From: Gammaproteobacteria bacterium
GTDB taxonomy: Bacteria; Pseudomonadota; Gammaproteobacteria; Pseudomonadales; Pseudohongiellaceae
Length of the DNA: 64,000 nucleotides
Assembly: GCA_041395725.1 (NCBI GenBank)
Contig: JAWKZW010000001.1
Location: forward strand, 3,664,501-3,728,500
Direction of reading: 5' to 3'
Shown: piece after piece, positions 8,798 through 17,794 of the stretch
Position numbering within the stretch: position 1 is the stretch's first letter
Layout of the letters: every line of letters starts with the position of its first letter
Translations under genes and position numbers: made by a program
The notes under the pieces: generated by a model
The model's input: the letters and a program-made list of their open reading frames with translations, nothing else
What the model was told of the DNA's origin: nothing
Database searches by the model: none

Positions 8798-9871
8798 ATG
8801 TCCGGCAACAGCATTGGCAGACTATTTACTGTAACCAGCTTTGGCGAAAGCCATGGGCCGGCTATCGGTTGCATCGTGGATGGCTGCCCGCCGGGTCTGG
8901 AGATCAGCGAGGCAGACCTGCAGGTCGATCTGGAGCGGCGCAAGCCGGGGCAGTCACGATTTACCACGCAGCGCCGTGAGGCAGATCAGGTAAGGATATT
9001 GTCCGGTGTGTTTGAAGGAAGAACGACAGGAACGCCGATCGGCCTGTTGATCGAGAATACCGACCAGCGTTCGAAAGATTACAGCAAGATCAAGGATCAG
9101 TTTCGTCCGGCCCATGCAGACATTACCTATCAGCGAAAATACGGGCTGCGCGACTACCGGGGCGGCGGTCGCTCCTCTGCCCGCGAAACCGCCATGCGGG
9201 TGGCTGCCGGTGCGATCGCCAAGAAGTACCTGCGCCTTCATGAAGGGGTTCTGATTCGAGGGTACCTGAGTCAATTGGGCCCGATCCGGGCTGAAAATAT
9301 CGATTTCGATGAGGTAGAGAACAATCCCTTTTTCTGTCCCGATGCAGCGAAAGTACCGGAGCTGGAGGCGTACATGAATGCCTTAAGCAAAGAAGGGAAC
9401 TCTATCGGTGCCCGGATTAACGTGGTGGCCAGCGGTGTTCCTGCTGGTCTCGGCGAACCGGTCTTCGACCGCCTGGATGCCGAACTGGCAGCGGCGCTGA
9501 TGAGCATCAATGCCGTCAAGGGTGTTGAGATTGGTGCCGGATTTGCCTGTGTGGAGCAGAAAGGTACCGAGCACCGTGACGAGATCACCCCGCAGGGATT
9601 CCTGTCCAATAATGCCGGGGGTATCCTGGGCGGCATATCCAGCGGTCAGGATATCCTTGCCAGTATCGCCCTCAAACCGACTTCAAGCCTGCGAATTCCC
9701 GGTCGATCAATCGATGTGAACGGCAACCCTGTCGAAGTCGTCACTACGGGTCGACATGATCCCTGCGTCGGCATTCGCGCAACGCCCATAGCCGAAGCAA
9801 TGGTAGCGATCGTACTTATGGATCATTATCTGCGCCACCGAGCTCAGAACACCGCCATCACTGACTCCTGA
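8798..9871 (+). CDS. aroC: Chorismate synthase
   Basis: Last step of the shikimate pathway: 5-enolpyruvylshikimate 3-phosphate to chorismate, requiring reduced FMN. The protein (357 aa) opens with SGNSIGRLFTVTSFGESHG and carries the signature segments TTQRREADQVRILSGVFEG, RPAHADITYQ and YRGGGRSSARETAMRVAAG. An in-frame TTG at 8789 lies upstream, but the ATG at 8798 fits the conserved N-terminus. It supplies chorismate to the trp genes found later in the window. Confidence 0.98.
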   Translation: MSGNSIGRLFTVTSFGESHGPAIGCIVDGCPPGLEISEADLQVDLERRKPGQSRFTTQRREADQVRILSGVFEGRTTGTPIGLLIENTDQRSKDYSKIKDQFRPAHADITYQRKYGLRDYRGGGRSSARETAMRVAAGAIAKKYLRLHEGVLIRGYLSQLGPIRAENIDFDEVENNPFFCPDAAKVPELEAYMNALSKEGNSIGARINVVASGVPAGLGEPVFDRLDAELAAALMSINAVKGVEIGAGFACVEQKGTEHRDEITPQGFLSNNAGGILGGISSGQDILASIALKPTSSLRIPGRSIDVNGNPVEVVTTGRHDPCVGIRATPIAEAMVAIVLMDHYLRHRAQNTAITDS

Positions 9872-9929
9872 GCGGCGGGTCATCCGGCGCTATAACTTTT
9901 ACCTATAACCTGTATGAGAATTATTAATT

Positions 9930-9949
9930 TTATTGTTGGTTTTCAATAA
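9930..9949. promoter_or_regulatory. Inverted repeat upstream of leuC (candidate operator)
   Basis: TTATTG (9930-9935) and CAATAA (9944-9949) are perfect inverted half-sites separated by eight bases. They lie in the conspicuously AT-rich 135-base aroC-leuC gap, about 60 bases before the leuC start. Two TATAAC hexamers (9891-9896 and 9904-9909) just upstream could serve as -10 elements, but neither has a good -35. The layout suits a LysR-type or other dimeric regulator; no regulator gene is adjacent. Confidence 0.4.
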
Positions 9950-10006
9950 GATAAATTTCACGCCAGCAGTTCACTGATTCGCTCAAAGCACGAAGGAAAT
10001 AAAGAC

Positions 10007-11431
10007 ATGGCAGGAAAGACCTTATACGACAAAATCTGGGACGCACACCTGGTAACGCAGCGTGATGATGGCACGGCGCTGATCTATATCGACCGGCAGC
10101 TTATCCATGAAGTAACCTCACCACAGGCCTTTGAAGGCCTGCGCCTGGCAGGTCGTAAGCCCTGGCGTGCTGATGCCAACCTGGCCACCCCGGACCACAA
10201 TATTCCCACCACTCGGGAGGAGCGTAGCCAGGGTCTTGAGGGGATCAAGGACCCGATTTCCCGCATTCAGGTGGCAACCCTGGACGAAAACTGCAGGGAA
10301 TTCGGCATCCTGGAACTGGGCATGAACGACGCACGTCAGGGCATCGTCCATGTAGTCGGACCGGAGCAGGGGGCCACATTGCCGGGCATGACGATCGTCT
10401 GCGGTGATTCTCACACCTCTACCCACGGTGCCCTCGGCGCCCTGGCGCATGGTATCGGCACCTCCGAAGTGGAGCATGTGCTGGCAACCCAGTGCCTGCT
10501 GCAGAAGAAAATGAAGAACATGCTGGTTCGCGTCAATGGTCAGCTGAGCCCGGGTGTGACAGCCAAAGACATCGTGCTGGCCATCATCGGTAAAATCGGC
10601 ACAGCAGGGGGAACCGGCTATACCATCGAATTCGGCGGCGAGGCTATTCGTTCATTGTCGGTTGAAGGGCGTATGACCGTTTGCAACATGGCGATAGAAG
10701 CCGGTGCCCGGGCCGGGCTGGTGGCCGTCGACGAGATTACCTTCGAGTATCTCAAAGGCCGCCCTTTCGCACCAAAGGGGGAGCTGTGGGACCGGGCTGT
10801 CGAGGCCTGGAGAGATCTTGTCAGCGATCCTGATGCGCGGTTCGATCAGGTCGTCGAACTGGAGGCCAGCGGAATTGAGCCGCAGGTAACCTGGGGGACT
10901 TCTCCCGAAATGGTTGCGCCGATCAGCGGTCAGATTCCGGATCCCGCACATGAAAGTGATCCCAGTAAACGGGGCAACATGGAGCAGGCACTTCACTACA
11001 TGGGTTTAAAACCTGGCACGGCGATCCGTGATATTCAACTGGACTATATTTTCATCGGGTCCTGCACTAATTCACGAATTGAAGATCTGCGGGAAGCCGC
11101 CCAGGTGGTGAAAGGCAAGAAAGTGGCTGACTCCATTGAGCTGGCCATGGTGGTTCCTGGCTCAGGGCTGGTTAAAAAGCAGGCGGAAGCAGAGGGGCTC
11201 GACCGGGTGTTTACGGAAGCCGGCCTGGAGTGGCGGGAGCCGGGTTGTTCGATGTGCCTGGCCATGAATGCTGATCAGTTGCCGGCAGGCAAACATTGCG
11301 CCTCCACATCCAACCGTAATTTCGAGGGACGTCAAGGGTTTGGAGGGCGCACGCACTTGGTCAGCCCCGCCATGGCAGCGGCTGCTGCGGTAGCGGGCCA
11401 CTTTGTTGATATTCGCCAGGCCAGCAACTAA
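10007..11431 (+). CDS. leuC: 3-isopropylmalate dehydratase large subunit
   Basis: Aconitase-family [4Fe-4S] hydro-lyase that, with LeuD, isomerises 2-isopropylmalate to 3-isopropylmalate in leucine synthesis. It has 474 aa. Cluster ligands are visible at C353 (GSCTNSR) and C414/C417 (PGCSMCLAMN). The substrate segment VCGDSHTSTHGALGALAHG is intact. A good AAGGAAA ribosome binding site precedes the ATG. leuD follows after 23 bases, forming the usual LeuCD pair. Confidence 0.98.
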   Translation: MAGKTLYDKIWDAHLVTQRDDGTALIYIDRQLIHEVTSPQAFEGLRLAGRKPWRADANLATPDHNIPTTREERSQGLEGIKDPISRIQVATLDENCREFGILELGMNDARQGIVHVVGPEQGATLPGMTIVCGDSHTSTHGALGALAHGIGTSEVEHVLATQCLLQKKMKNMLVRVNGQLSPGVTAKDIVLAIIGKIGTAGGTGYTIEFGGEAIRSLSVEGRMTVCNMAIEAGARAGLVAVDEITFEYLKGRPFAPKGELWDRAVEAWRDLVSDPDARFDQVVELEASGIEPQVTWGTSPEMVAPISGQIPDPAHESDPSKRGNMEQALHYMGLKPGTAIRDIQLDYIFIGSCTNSRIEDLREAAQVVKGKKVADSIELAMVVPGSGLVKKQAEAEGLDRVFTEAGLEWREPGCSMCLAMNADQLPAGKHCASTSNRNFEGRQGFGGRTHLVSPAMAAAAAVAGHFVDIRQASN

Positions 11432-11454
11432 TTATCAGACAGGAAAGTTAACCG

Positions 11455-12114
11455 ATGAGAAAATTCAGTACAGAAGAAGGCATAGTTATTCCTTTGGACC
11501 GCGCTAATGTAGATACCGACTTCATTATTCCAAAGCAGTTTCTGAAATCCATCAAGCGCAGCGGGTTCGGCCCCAATCTGTTCGACGAGCACCGCTATCT
11601 GGACAAAGGACAACCGGACGCCGATAACAGCAAGCGCCCCTTAAACCCTGATTTTGTCCTGAATCAGCCCCGTTACCAGAATGGTACCGTGCTGCTGGCC
11701 CGGGAAAATTTCGGTTGCGGCTCCTCGCGGGAACACGCCCCGTGGGCCCTGGATGATTATGGCATCCGGGTCATAATTGCACCGAGCTTTGCGGATATAT
11801 TCTTCAATAACTGCTTTAAAAATGGTCTATTAGCGATTGTTTTAGAGAAAGAAATAGTTTCAAGGTTATTTAATGAGGTGGCACAGACCGAAGGTTATTC
11901 GCTGAAGGTGGATCTGGCCGGACAAACGATTACCACCCCGACGGGGGAGGTCATCACTTTTGAGGTGGACGAATACAAGAAACACTGTCTGCTCAATGGG
12001 CTGGACGAAATAGGCGTGACGCTTCAGGACGCAGAGGCAATCAAGGCGTTTGAAGACCAGTGGCGTACTCGTTCGCCCTGGTATTTTGTGCAATCAGGTC
12101 AGTCTCAGGCTTAG
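11455..12114 (+). CDS. leuD: 3-isopropylmalate dehydratase small subunit
   Basis: Swivel-domain partner of LeuC, 219 aa. The signature ARENFGCGSSREHAPWAL is near residues 82-99, and the N-terminal VDTDFIIPKQFLK motif is present. An AGGAAAG ribosome binding site lies just upstream. In Pseudomonas leuB lies between leuD and asd; here the next gene is asd, with a stem-loop in the gap, so leuB must be elsewhere or absent. Confidence 0.98.
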   Translation: MRKFSTEEGIVIPLDRANVDTDFIIPKQFLKSIKRSGFGPNLFDEHRYLDKGQPDADNSKRPLNPDFVLNQPRYQNGTVLLARENFGCGSSREHAPWALDDYGIRVIIAPSFADIFFNNCFKNGLLAIVLEKEIVSRLFNEVAQTEGYSLKVDLAGQTITTPTGEVITFEVDEYKKHCLLNGLDEIGVTLQDAEAIKAFEDQWRTRSPWYFVQSGQSQA

Positions 12115-12123
12115 CTCCAGGGA

Positions 12124-12164
12124 GGGGCCAGGCTGTGGGCAGGAATTTTACCGTGCCTGGTCCC
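12124..12164 (+). terminator. Stem-loop between leuD and asd
   Basis: GGGGCCAGGC (12124-12133) pairs with GCCTGGTCCC (12155-12164): ten pairs including one G-U wobble, with a 21-base loop. No T run follows, so it may be a Rho-dependent end, an attenuator or an mRNA-stabilising structure rather than a simple intrinsic terminator. Confidence 0.4.
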
Positions 12165-12203
12165 GGGGCGGGGCGTAAACAGATTAATTAGAGAGAATAA
12201 GCG

Positions 12204-13223
12204 ATGAAGAAGTATAACGTAGCGGTGGCGGGTGCCACTGGCGCGGTAGGCGAGGCGATGCTGAGCATCCTTGAGCAGCGTGATTTTCCGGTGGATCAAC
12301 TGTATCTGCTGGCCAGCGAACGCTCGGCGGGTTCGAGAATCATGTTCAAAGGCCGCCAGGTCATGGTTCAGAATCTGGCCGACTTTGATTTCACCCAGGC
12401 CCAGATTGGCCTGTTTTCGGCCGGTGGCAGCGTGTCGGCGGAGTTTGCCCCGATAGCAGGCGCGGCTGGCTGCGTCGTCATAGACAACACCTCGCATTTT
12501 CGCTACGACGACGATATCCCTCTGGTGGTGCCGGAAGTCAACCCGGAGCAGATTGCGGCCTACACGAACCGCAATATCATCGCTAATCCGAATTGTTCGA
12601 CCATCCAGATGTTGTTGGCCCTGAAGCCCATCCATGACGCGGCCCGGATCAAACGCATTTCCGTGGCGACCTACCAGGCTGTGTCAGGAACCGGAAAGGC
12701 GGCGATCGAGGAGCTGGCCAAGCAAACTGCGGATCTGCTTAATGGTCGCCAGGCCACCTGTGAAGTCTATCCAAAGCAGATCGCCTTCAATGCACTGCCG
12801 CATATCGATACTTTTCTGGATAATGGTTACACCAAAGAAGAAATGAAGATGTGCTGGGAGACCCGCAAGATCTTTGGCGACGACTCCATCCAGGTAAGCG
12901 CCACCTGCGTCCGGATTCCCGTTTTCTACGGGCACTCGGAAGCCGTGCAGATAGAGACTGAAAAGCCCCTATCGGATAAAGAAGCCCGGCGGCTTTTGAA
13001 AGCCATGCCGGGTGTGGTGGTGATAGATGAGCGGAAGGACGGCGGTTACCCCACGGCTGTTACCGATTCTGTGGGCCAGGACGCAGTTTTCGTAGGTCGG
13101 ATACGTCAGGATATCTCCATGGAAAACGGCCTGAACCTGTGGGTCGTCTCCGACAACGTGCGCAAAGGTGCGGCGCTGAATTCCGTTCAGATCGCCGAGC
13201 TATTGATAAAAGACTATTTATAA
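12204..13223 (+). CDS. asd: Aspartate-semialdehyde dehydrogenase
   Basis: Reductive dephosphorylation of aspartyl phosphate to aspartate semialdehyde, feeding lysine, diaminopimelate, threonine and methionine synthesis. It has 339 aa. NADP-binding AGATGAVGEAML is at the N-terminus and the catalytic cysteine is C131 in NPNCST. The YQAVSGTGKAAIEEL segment is also typical. GAGAGAATAAGCG precedes the ATG. It sits between leuCD and fimV as in Pseudomonas, except that leuB is missing from the group. Confidence 0.98.
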   Translation: MKKYNVAVAGATGAVGEAMLSILEQRDFPVDQLYLLASERSAGSRIMFKGRQVMVQNLADFDFTQAQIGLFSAGGSVSAEFAPIAGAAGCVVIDNTSHFRYDDDIPLVVPEVNPEQIAAYTNRNIIANPNCSTIQMLLALKPIHDAARIKRISVATYQAVSGTGKAAIEELAKQTADLLNGRQATCEVYPKQIAFNALPHIDTFLDNGYTKEEMKMCWETRKIFGDDSIQVSATCVRIPVFYGHSEAVQIETEKPLSDKEARRLLKAMPGVVVIDERKDGGYPTAVTDSVGQDAVFVGRIRQDISMENGLNLWVVSDNVRKGAALNSVQIAELLIKDYL

Positions 13224-13525
13224 TGAATACTTGCATGCGGTAGTGGAGAGCTCGTCTAAGAATAAATTTGACGAAATCCGGGCAACTGCAGGCAAATTTC
13301 CTTAAACTTATCCCTAGGGTGCTGAAAATCACGCCCTGAGTCAAGGAAAGTGGCTTAATGCTGATTTGAGAATTTGAATCCAAGTTGCTGTTTTTCGAGG
13401 GATAAAAATATCAAATTACGAGTTGTTCGGCTTGCCAGGTGATTCGCGGCAAGCTGGATCGGCGAGACCGCATCACTGGCATTGACTCGGGAATCAGGGA
13501 AATTATCGTTTGTAGGAAAGACTTT
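13224..13525. other. asd-fimV intergenic region
   Basis: About 300 bases with no convincing gene. The middle part (about 13370-13425) is AT-rich and includes GGGATAAAAATATC, a plausible promoter region for fimV, but no clean -35/-10 pair is seen. An open frame runs into fimV from 13439, but those codons do not look like a secretion signal and are best treated as leader. Confidence 0.5.
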
Positions 13526-16500
13526 ATGATGCGCAAAGCTTCTGCCGTTCTCACCGCTATCTGTTGTCTTGCAGTCAGTCAGGTGTATGCCCTGGGTCTG
13601 GGCACGTTGTCCCTCGAATCTTCGCTTAACCAGCCGCTCAGGGCGCGCATTGAAGTGGTTGATCTGGGGGGAGTGAGCCCGGCGGAGATAACCGTGCAGA
13701 TGGCTGCCCAGCAGGACTTCGAACGGTTTGATCTGGAGCGGAGCAATTTCCTGTCCGGCGTCAATTTCGAAATCGAGCGCACGGCGGATGGCGTGTTCGT
13801 GGTACTCACCAGCAGCCAGGCCGTCAGAGAGCCATTTCTCAGCTTCATCCTGGACACCCGCTGGCCCAGCGGCCGAATCCTCAGCGAACACACGGTACTG
13901 CTGGACCTGCCGGTATTCAGTGACGGGCAGTCAGTCGCGCAACCGATCAATCAGCCAGTCAGCCCGGTCGTGGAACCCCAGCAGGGGGTGGTACAGCGAG
14001 AGTCAGCGGCCAGTCGCCAGGTTGAACAGATTGCCGACAGCAGCAGTCCAACGGCAACGCGGATTGAAGAAGCCGCCCCGGAACCTCAGCGCGACACCGC
14101 TGCGCCAGCGCCTCGAAACGAACAAGTTATTTCTGAAACCCCGTCGCGCCCTGAGAGTCTGGAGATTCAGTCTTCCGACACGCTGTGGGAAATTGCCATG
14201 CGGGTTCGTCCGGGCGAGACGGTCTCTATTCAGCAGACCATGTTGGCTATCCAGCGGATGAATCCAGATGCCTTCGTGGACGGTAATATCAATCGTCTGC
14301 AGGCGGGGGCGACACTGCAGATTCCCGATCTCAGTGAGATCCGCAGCATTAATCAGCAGCAGGCGGTTTCCGAAGTATCCCGCCAGAATCAGCAGGCGGA
14401 CCTCAATGCGCAGCCACTCACTGCGCCAGGTACAGGGCCCAGTTCGCTCACCAGTGCGGACCGGCAGGGGCAACTCAGGGTATTAACCGCTGAAGACGCC
14501 GAGCCGTCCGCCAGCGGCGGCAGCGCGGCATTGGAGGCAGAGAACAGTCAACTGGATGCCAGAATTGCGGCGTTGGAGAATCAGCTTGCCTTGCAGGAAG
14601 AAGAAGCTGACCGCGTTGGCGTTCAGCGGGCGGAACTGCTTTCACGCCTCAATGACCTGGATGAACAGATCGCTTCGGCAATGGCAATAATCAGGCTGCA
14701 GGATCAGCAACTGGCGCAATTACAACAATCACTGGTCGAGGCTGCTGCCCAGGCTTCAGCTCAGCCTCAGAGTGAGCCGCAGGAACAACCCCCTGCGACA
14801 GCCTCTGCACAACCTCTTCAGACCACGCCTCCAAGCTTTCGGGACAGCGTGGTCCGGGTACTTTCCAGCAGCAGTACAGTATTGGTCGTGGTTGTGCTCC
14901 TGGTGGTTCTGTTGACAGTCATGTTGCTGATGCGGAGAAACCGGGCTGCTGCAGCAGAAGGGCTGGAAGAGGGTCTTGCGGATGATCTGGGGCCTGAGAA
15001 GGACGATACCGTCCTGTTACGTAACGCAGTGCCGGGTTCCGGGATTGATGATGAGTTGGGCGCTGAGAAGCACGAGTTGCCCCAGGCTGCGGCCCTGGCG
15101 GGGGCTGGACTGGCCGGCGCAGCAATGAGTGGGTACGGCGATGCTGACAAATCGGAACAGGAATACGACGAGGAATTTGGGGGCTTCGACGAAATTGACG
15201 AGGTCAGCGAAGAAACGCTTGGGGATGTCTGGGACGATGACGAGCCGGACGACTCCGTAGACGAACTCACCTATTCAGGGGCAGACTCAACTGCCGCAGG
15301 GCAGGATTCAGAAGCAGAATTACCGCTTAACGGGCTGGAGGAATCAACGTCAGAACTGGATGACGACGAAGTCATCGATTTTGAATTGGATCACGACGCA
15401 GAGCAGGCGGGAGCAGTGGAAGAAGATGTCGACGTCATGGACTTTGATATCGATGATTTTCTGGACGAGGAGGATGATCAGCCTGGTGATGGCGGGGCGA
15501 CTCCGGCCGCTGTGGACAGCAACGAAGCAGAAAGCGCTGACAGCGATGCCGGTATCGATTTTGAACTGGATACTGAAATAGGCGATGTTGGCGAGAGTGA
15601 CAGCGGCGAGACTGACCATGGTGGTGGAATCGATTTCACTACCGATGCGGGCAGAGACGAAGGGCTGGCCGAAGCTGAGGTGGACAACGATGGTGCTGAG
15701 GAAGTCAGGACTCCTCTCGACGACGGTTCAGAAGATGATGAGTTGGAGACACTCGACTTTGACCTGAGCAGTGAGGGCATCGATGCGTTCGACCAGCCAG
15801 ACAATGAGGCAGAGATTTCCGATTTAGCAACGAAAACGGAAACGGAAGTAGAGTCGCTGAACTTTTCTCTGAGTGACGCGCCTGAAGAAGGTGATTCAGA
15901 TTCCGAGGAACTGTATGAACTGGACTCCGCCACGGCAGATCCTGAATCGGAGCAGCGCAGCGTCGACTTTGCATTGACCGAAGAGGACGCTGTAGATGTT
16001 GGAGAAGAGGGAGAGGACGGGGAAGTCGATGCGATTGACTTTGAGCTGGATGACAGTGGGTCTGACTCAACCAGTGACATCGAGCTGGATCTTGATAGCG
16101 AACATGAGGCAGCGCCTTCCGTAGCGGATATAGAACTGGATCTTGATCACCAGGAGGAAACTGCCCGCGAAGATATTGAGGTGGACCTGGATTATGAAGA
16201 GGAGCAGACCCGGCAGGACTTCGATATAGAATTTGAAGATCCGTCGGAGGCAGACCAGAACAGTGAGGCAGCCTCCGGGTCCGCACCGGAATCAGAGGCT
16301 CGTGAAGAAGTGCTTGTTGATCTGGCCAGTGAGGAAGCTGACTTGTCCGAGTCAGATGAGCAACTGGAAGACCAGACTACAACAGTCGAGTATGCAGCGG
16401 AAAACGACTCCGAGATTACGCTCGAAGCCGCTTCGCAGAATGAAGCCACGGGAATTGATCTATCCTCAGAGGCTGCGGCCAATGATCAGGGTCAGCCGGG

Positions 16501-16825
16501 CGCCAATGAGGATTCCCGGTCCGCCGATGCCGTCGTGGCGGACAACAGGCAGGACGAAGAAGCTGCCACCCCCGAAGCGGCTGTTGAGCTTGGGGATCTG
16601 GATTTCTTCTCCGCGGATAAAGAGTCAGCCCTTGAGGGTGCTGAAGACGATCTCGAGTTTCTGTCTGATGACGACGAGGCTGCTACCAAGCTTGATCTCG
16701 CCTACGCCTACCAGAAGATGGGTGATGTGGACGGTGCCAAGGAAATTCTCGAAGAGGTCATCAGTGAAGGCAATGACTCGCAGATCAGCGAGGCCCGGAA
16801 TCTGATGCAGGCCCTGCAGAAATAG
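13526..16825 (+). CDS. fimV: FimV/HubP-type polar scaffold protein
   Basis: Inner-membrane, peptidoglycan-binding scaffold; FimV/HubP proteins organise the cell pole and type IV pilus function. The ATG ATG at 13526 was chosen because AGGAAAG lies just upstream and a signal peptide follows at once (residues 1-23, ending VYA-LGLG). Order: FimV N-terminal domain (GLGTLSLESSLNQPLRARIE), LysM-like region about 213-270, coiled coil about 335-410, one membrane helix about 451-471, a very acidic cytoplasmic region of roughly 575 residues, and a short TPR-like C-terminal FimV motif (LDLAYAYQKMGDVDGAKEIL). The acidic part repeats motifs of the form I/V-D-F-E/D-L-D. Length (1099 aa) is normal for the family. 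Confidence 0.93.
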   Translation: MMRKASAVLTAICCLAVSQVYALGLGTLSLESSLNQPLRARIEVVDLGGVSPAEITVQMAAQQDFERFDLERSNFLSGVNFEIERTADGVFVVLTSSQAVREPFLSFILDTRWPSGRILSEHTVLLDLPVFSDGQSVAQPINQPVSPVVEPQQGVVQRESAASRQVEQIADSSSPTATRIEEAAPEPQRDTAAPAPRNEQVISETPSRPESLEIQSSDTLWEIAMRVRPGETVSIQQTMLAIQRMNPDAFVDGNINRLQAGATLQIPDLSEIRSINQQQAVSEVSRQNQQADLNAQPLTAPGTGPSSLTSADRQGQLRVLTAEDAEPSASGGSAALEAENSQLDARIAALENQLALQEEEADRVGVQRAELLSRLNDLDEQIASAMAIIRLQDQQLAQLQQSLVEAAAQASAQPQSEPQEQPPATASAQPLQTTPPSFRDSVVRVLSSSSTVLVVVVLLVVLLTVMLLMRRNRAAAAEGLEEGLADDLGPEKDDTVLLRNAVPGSGIDDELGAEKHELPQAAALAGAGLAGAAMSGYGDADKSEQEYDEEFGGFDEIDEVSEETLGDVWDDDEPDDSVDELTYSGADSTAAGQDSEAELPLNGLEESTSELDDDEVIDFELDHDAEQAGAVEEDVDVMDFDIDDFLDEEDDQPGDGGATPAAVDSNEAESADSDAGIDFELDTEIGDVGESDSGETDHGGGIDFTTDAGRDEGLAEAEVDNDGAEEVRTPLDDGSEDDELETLDFDLSSEGIDAFDQPDNEAEISDLATKTETEVESLNFSLSDAPEEGDSDSEELYELDSATADPESEQRSVDFALTEEDAVDVGEEGEDGEVDAIDFELDDSGSDSTSDIELDLDSEHEAAPSVADIELDLDHQEETAREDIEVDLDYEEEQTRQDFDIEFEDPSEADQNSEAASGSAPESEAREEVLVDLASEEADLSESDEQLEDQTTTVEYAAENDSEITLEAASQNEATGIDLSSEAAANDQGQPGANEDSRSADAVVADNRQDEEAATPEAAVELGDLDFFSADKESALEGAEDDLEFLSDDDEAATKLDLAYAYQKMGDVDGAKEILEEVISEGNDSQISEARNLMQALQK
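15361..16665 (+). repeat. Degenerate IDFELD-type repeats in the FimV cytoplasmic region
   Basis: The hexapeptide pattern [IV]DF[ED][LI]D and relatives recur with irregular spacing: IDFELD, MDFDIDD, IDFELD, IDFTTD, LDFDLS, LNFSLS, VDFALT, IDFELD, then IELDLD three times in slightly varied form (IELDLD, IELDLD, IEVDLD), FDIEFE and LDFFSA. Spacers are rich in Glu, Asp and Ser. This looks like an array of short linear motifs in a disordered region. Confidence 0.7.
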
Positions 16826-16908
16826 TGGCCTGCATCCCTTGCCAGGTGGTTCTCGCCAGCACTTGATCACACAGCGTAATTCTCCAGTCTCACCAGGGTT
16901 TCGTCAGG

Positions 16909-17739
16909 ATGGATGGCCAGCCTGAACAGGAGCGGCAGCTCCACCGAATTGCTCTGGAACTGGAGTATGACGGATCCTCCTTTTCCGGCTGGCAGCGGCA
17001 ATTGTCCCCGGAACTTCCTACCGTACAGGCAACGCTTGAAAAAGCACTGTCCAGGATAGCGGATTCACCAATCACCGTGCATTGTGCCGGCAGAACAGAC
17101 CGTGGCGTACACGCTACCGGCCAGGTGGTGCACTTCGATACCCCGGTGGACAGGGGCAGAAGAGCCTGGCAAAAAGGCGTCAACAGCATGCTGCCGGAAA
17201 CTGTGAGAGTACGGTGGGCGCAACCGGTTCCTCTGTCATTCCACGCTCGCTTTTCCGCGACAGCACGCCGCTATCTCTATCTCATCTACGAAGCTGATTT
17301 TCACGCCACTCATCTGGCCGGTAAAGCGACGAGAATTGCCTTCACGCCAGATGTGGAAGCCATGCAGCAGGCTGGCCAGCACTTGCTTGGTGAGCACGAC
17401 TTCAGTGCCTTTCGCGCCGCGGGTTGCCAGTCCCGGACACCACAGCGCTGCATAAACTGGCTCAATGTCAGGCATAGCAACCGGTTCATCGTGGTGGATA
17501 TTCAGGCCAATGCATTTCTGCAGCACATGGTGAGAAACATTGTGGGGATGTTGCTGGAAGTGGGCAAAGGGGCGCGTCCGGCACCCTGGAGCCTGGAGTT
17601 ATTGAAGGGGAGGGATCGCAGGTTAGCGGCCAAGACTGCACCGGCCGACGGGTTGTATCTGGTCAGGGCGGACTATCCCGCTCAGTTCAATCTGCCCGAC
17701 AGCGGCCTCGGTCCAGTCTTTTTGCAGCCATATCCATAG
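16909..17739 (+). CDS. truA: tRNA pseudouridine(38-40) synthase
   Basis: Converts uridines 38-40 of the anticodon arm of many tRNAs to pseudouridine. The catalytic aspartate is D64 in AGRTDRGVHATGQVVHF. Other TruA signatures are LEYDGSSFSGWQRQ near the N-terminus and FLQHMVRNIVGMLLEVGKG near the C-terminus. It has 276 aa. It sits between fimV and trpF, as in Pseudomonas. The only ribosome binding site is a TCAGG directly against the ATG, so the exact start could vary slightly. Confidence 0.96.
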   Translation: MDGQPEQERQLHRIALELEYDGSSFSGWQRQLSPELPTVQATLEKALSRIADSPITVHCAGRTDRGVHATGQVVHFDTPVDRGRRAWQKGVNSMLPETVRVRWAQPVPLSFHARFSATARRYLYLIYEADFHATHLAGKATRIAFTPDVEAMQQAGQHLLGEHDFSAFRAAGCQSRTPQRCINWLNVRHSNRFIVVDIQANAFLQHMVRNIVGMLLEVGKGARPAPWSLELLKGRDRRLAAKTAPADGLYLVRADYPAQFNLPDSGLGPVFLQPYP

Positions 17740-17756
17740 GCTGCGCCAGCTTATTT

Positions 17757-17765
17757 TGTTAGAAT
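17757..17765 (+). promoter_or_regulatory. Candidate extended -10 promoter for trpF
   Basis: TG-T-TAGAAT (TAGAAT at 17760-17765) is a good extended -10 element in the 55-base truA-trpF gap. No convincing -35 is present. It would give a leader of about 25 bases before the TTG start. Confidence 0.35.
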
Positions 17766-17794
17766 TCCGCGCTTTTAGCGGACACTGTAACAGT

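Noticed and set aside
9914..9949. Short frame MRIINFIVGFQ upstream of leuC, resembling an attenuation leader peptide
   Set aside because: It has no leucine codons, no ribosome binding site and no following terminator hairpin; the bases are better explained by the AT-rich inverted repeat.
14003..16286. Minus-strand frames opposite fimV
   Set aside because: Serine-rich complements of the acidic FimV repeats; compositional artefacts.
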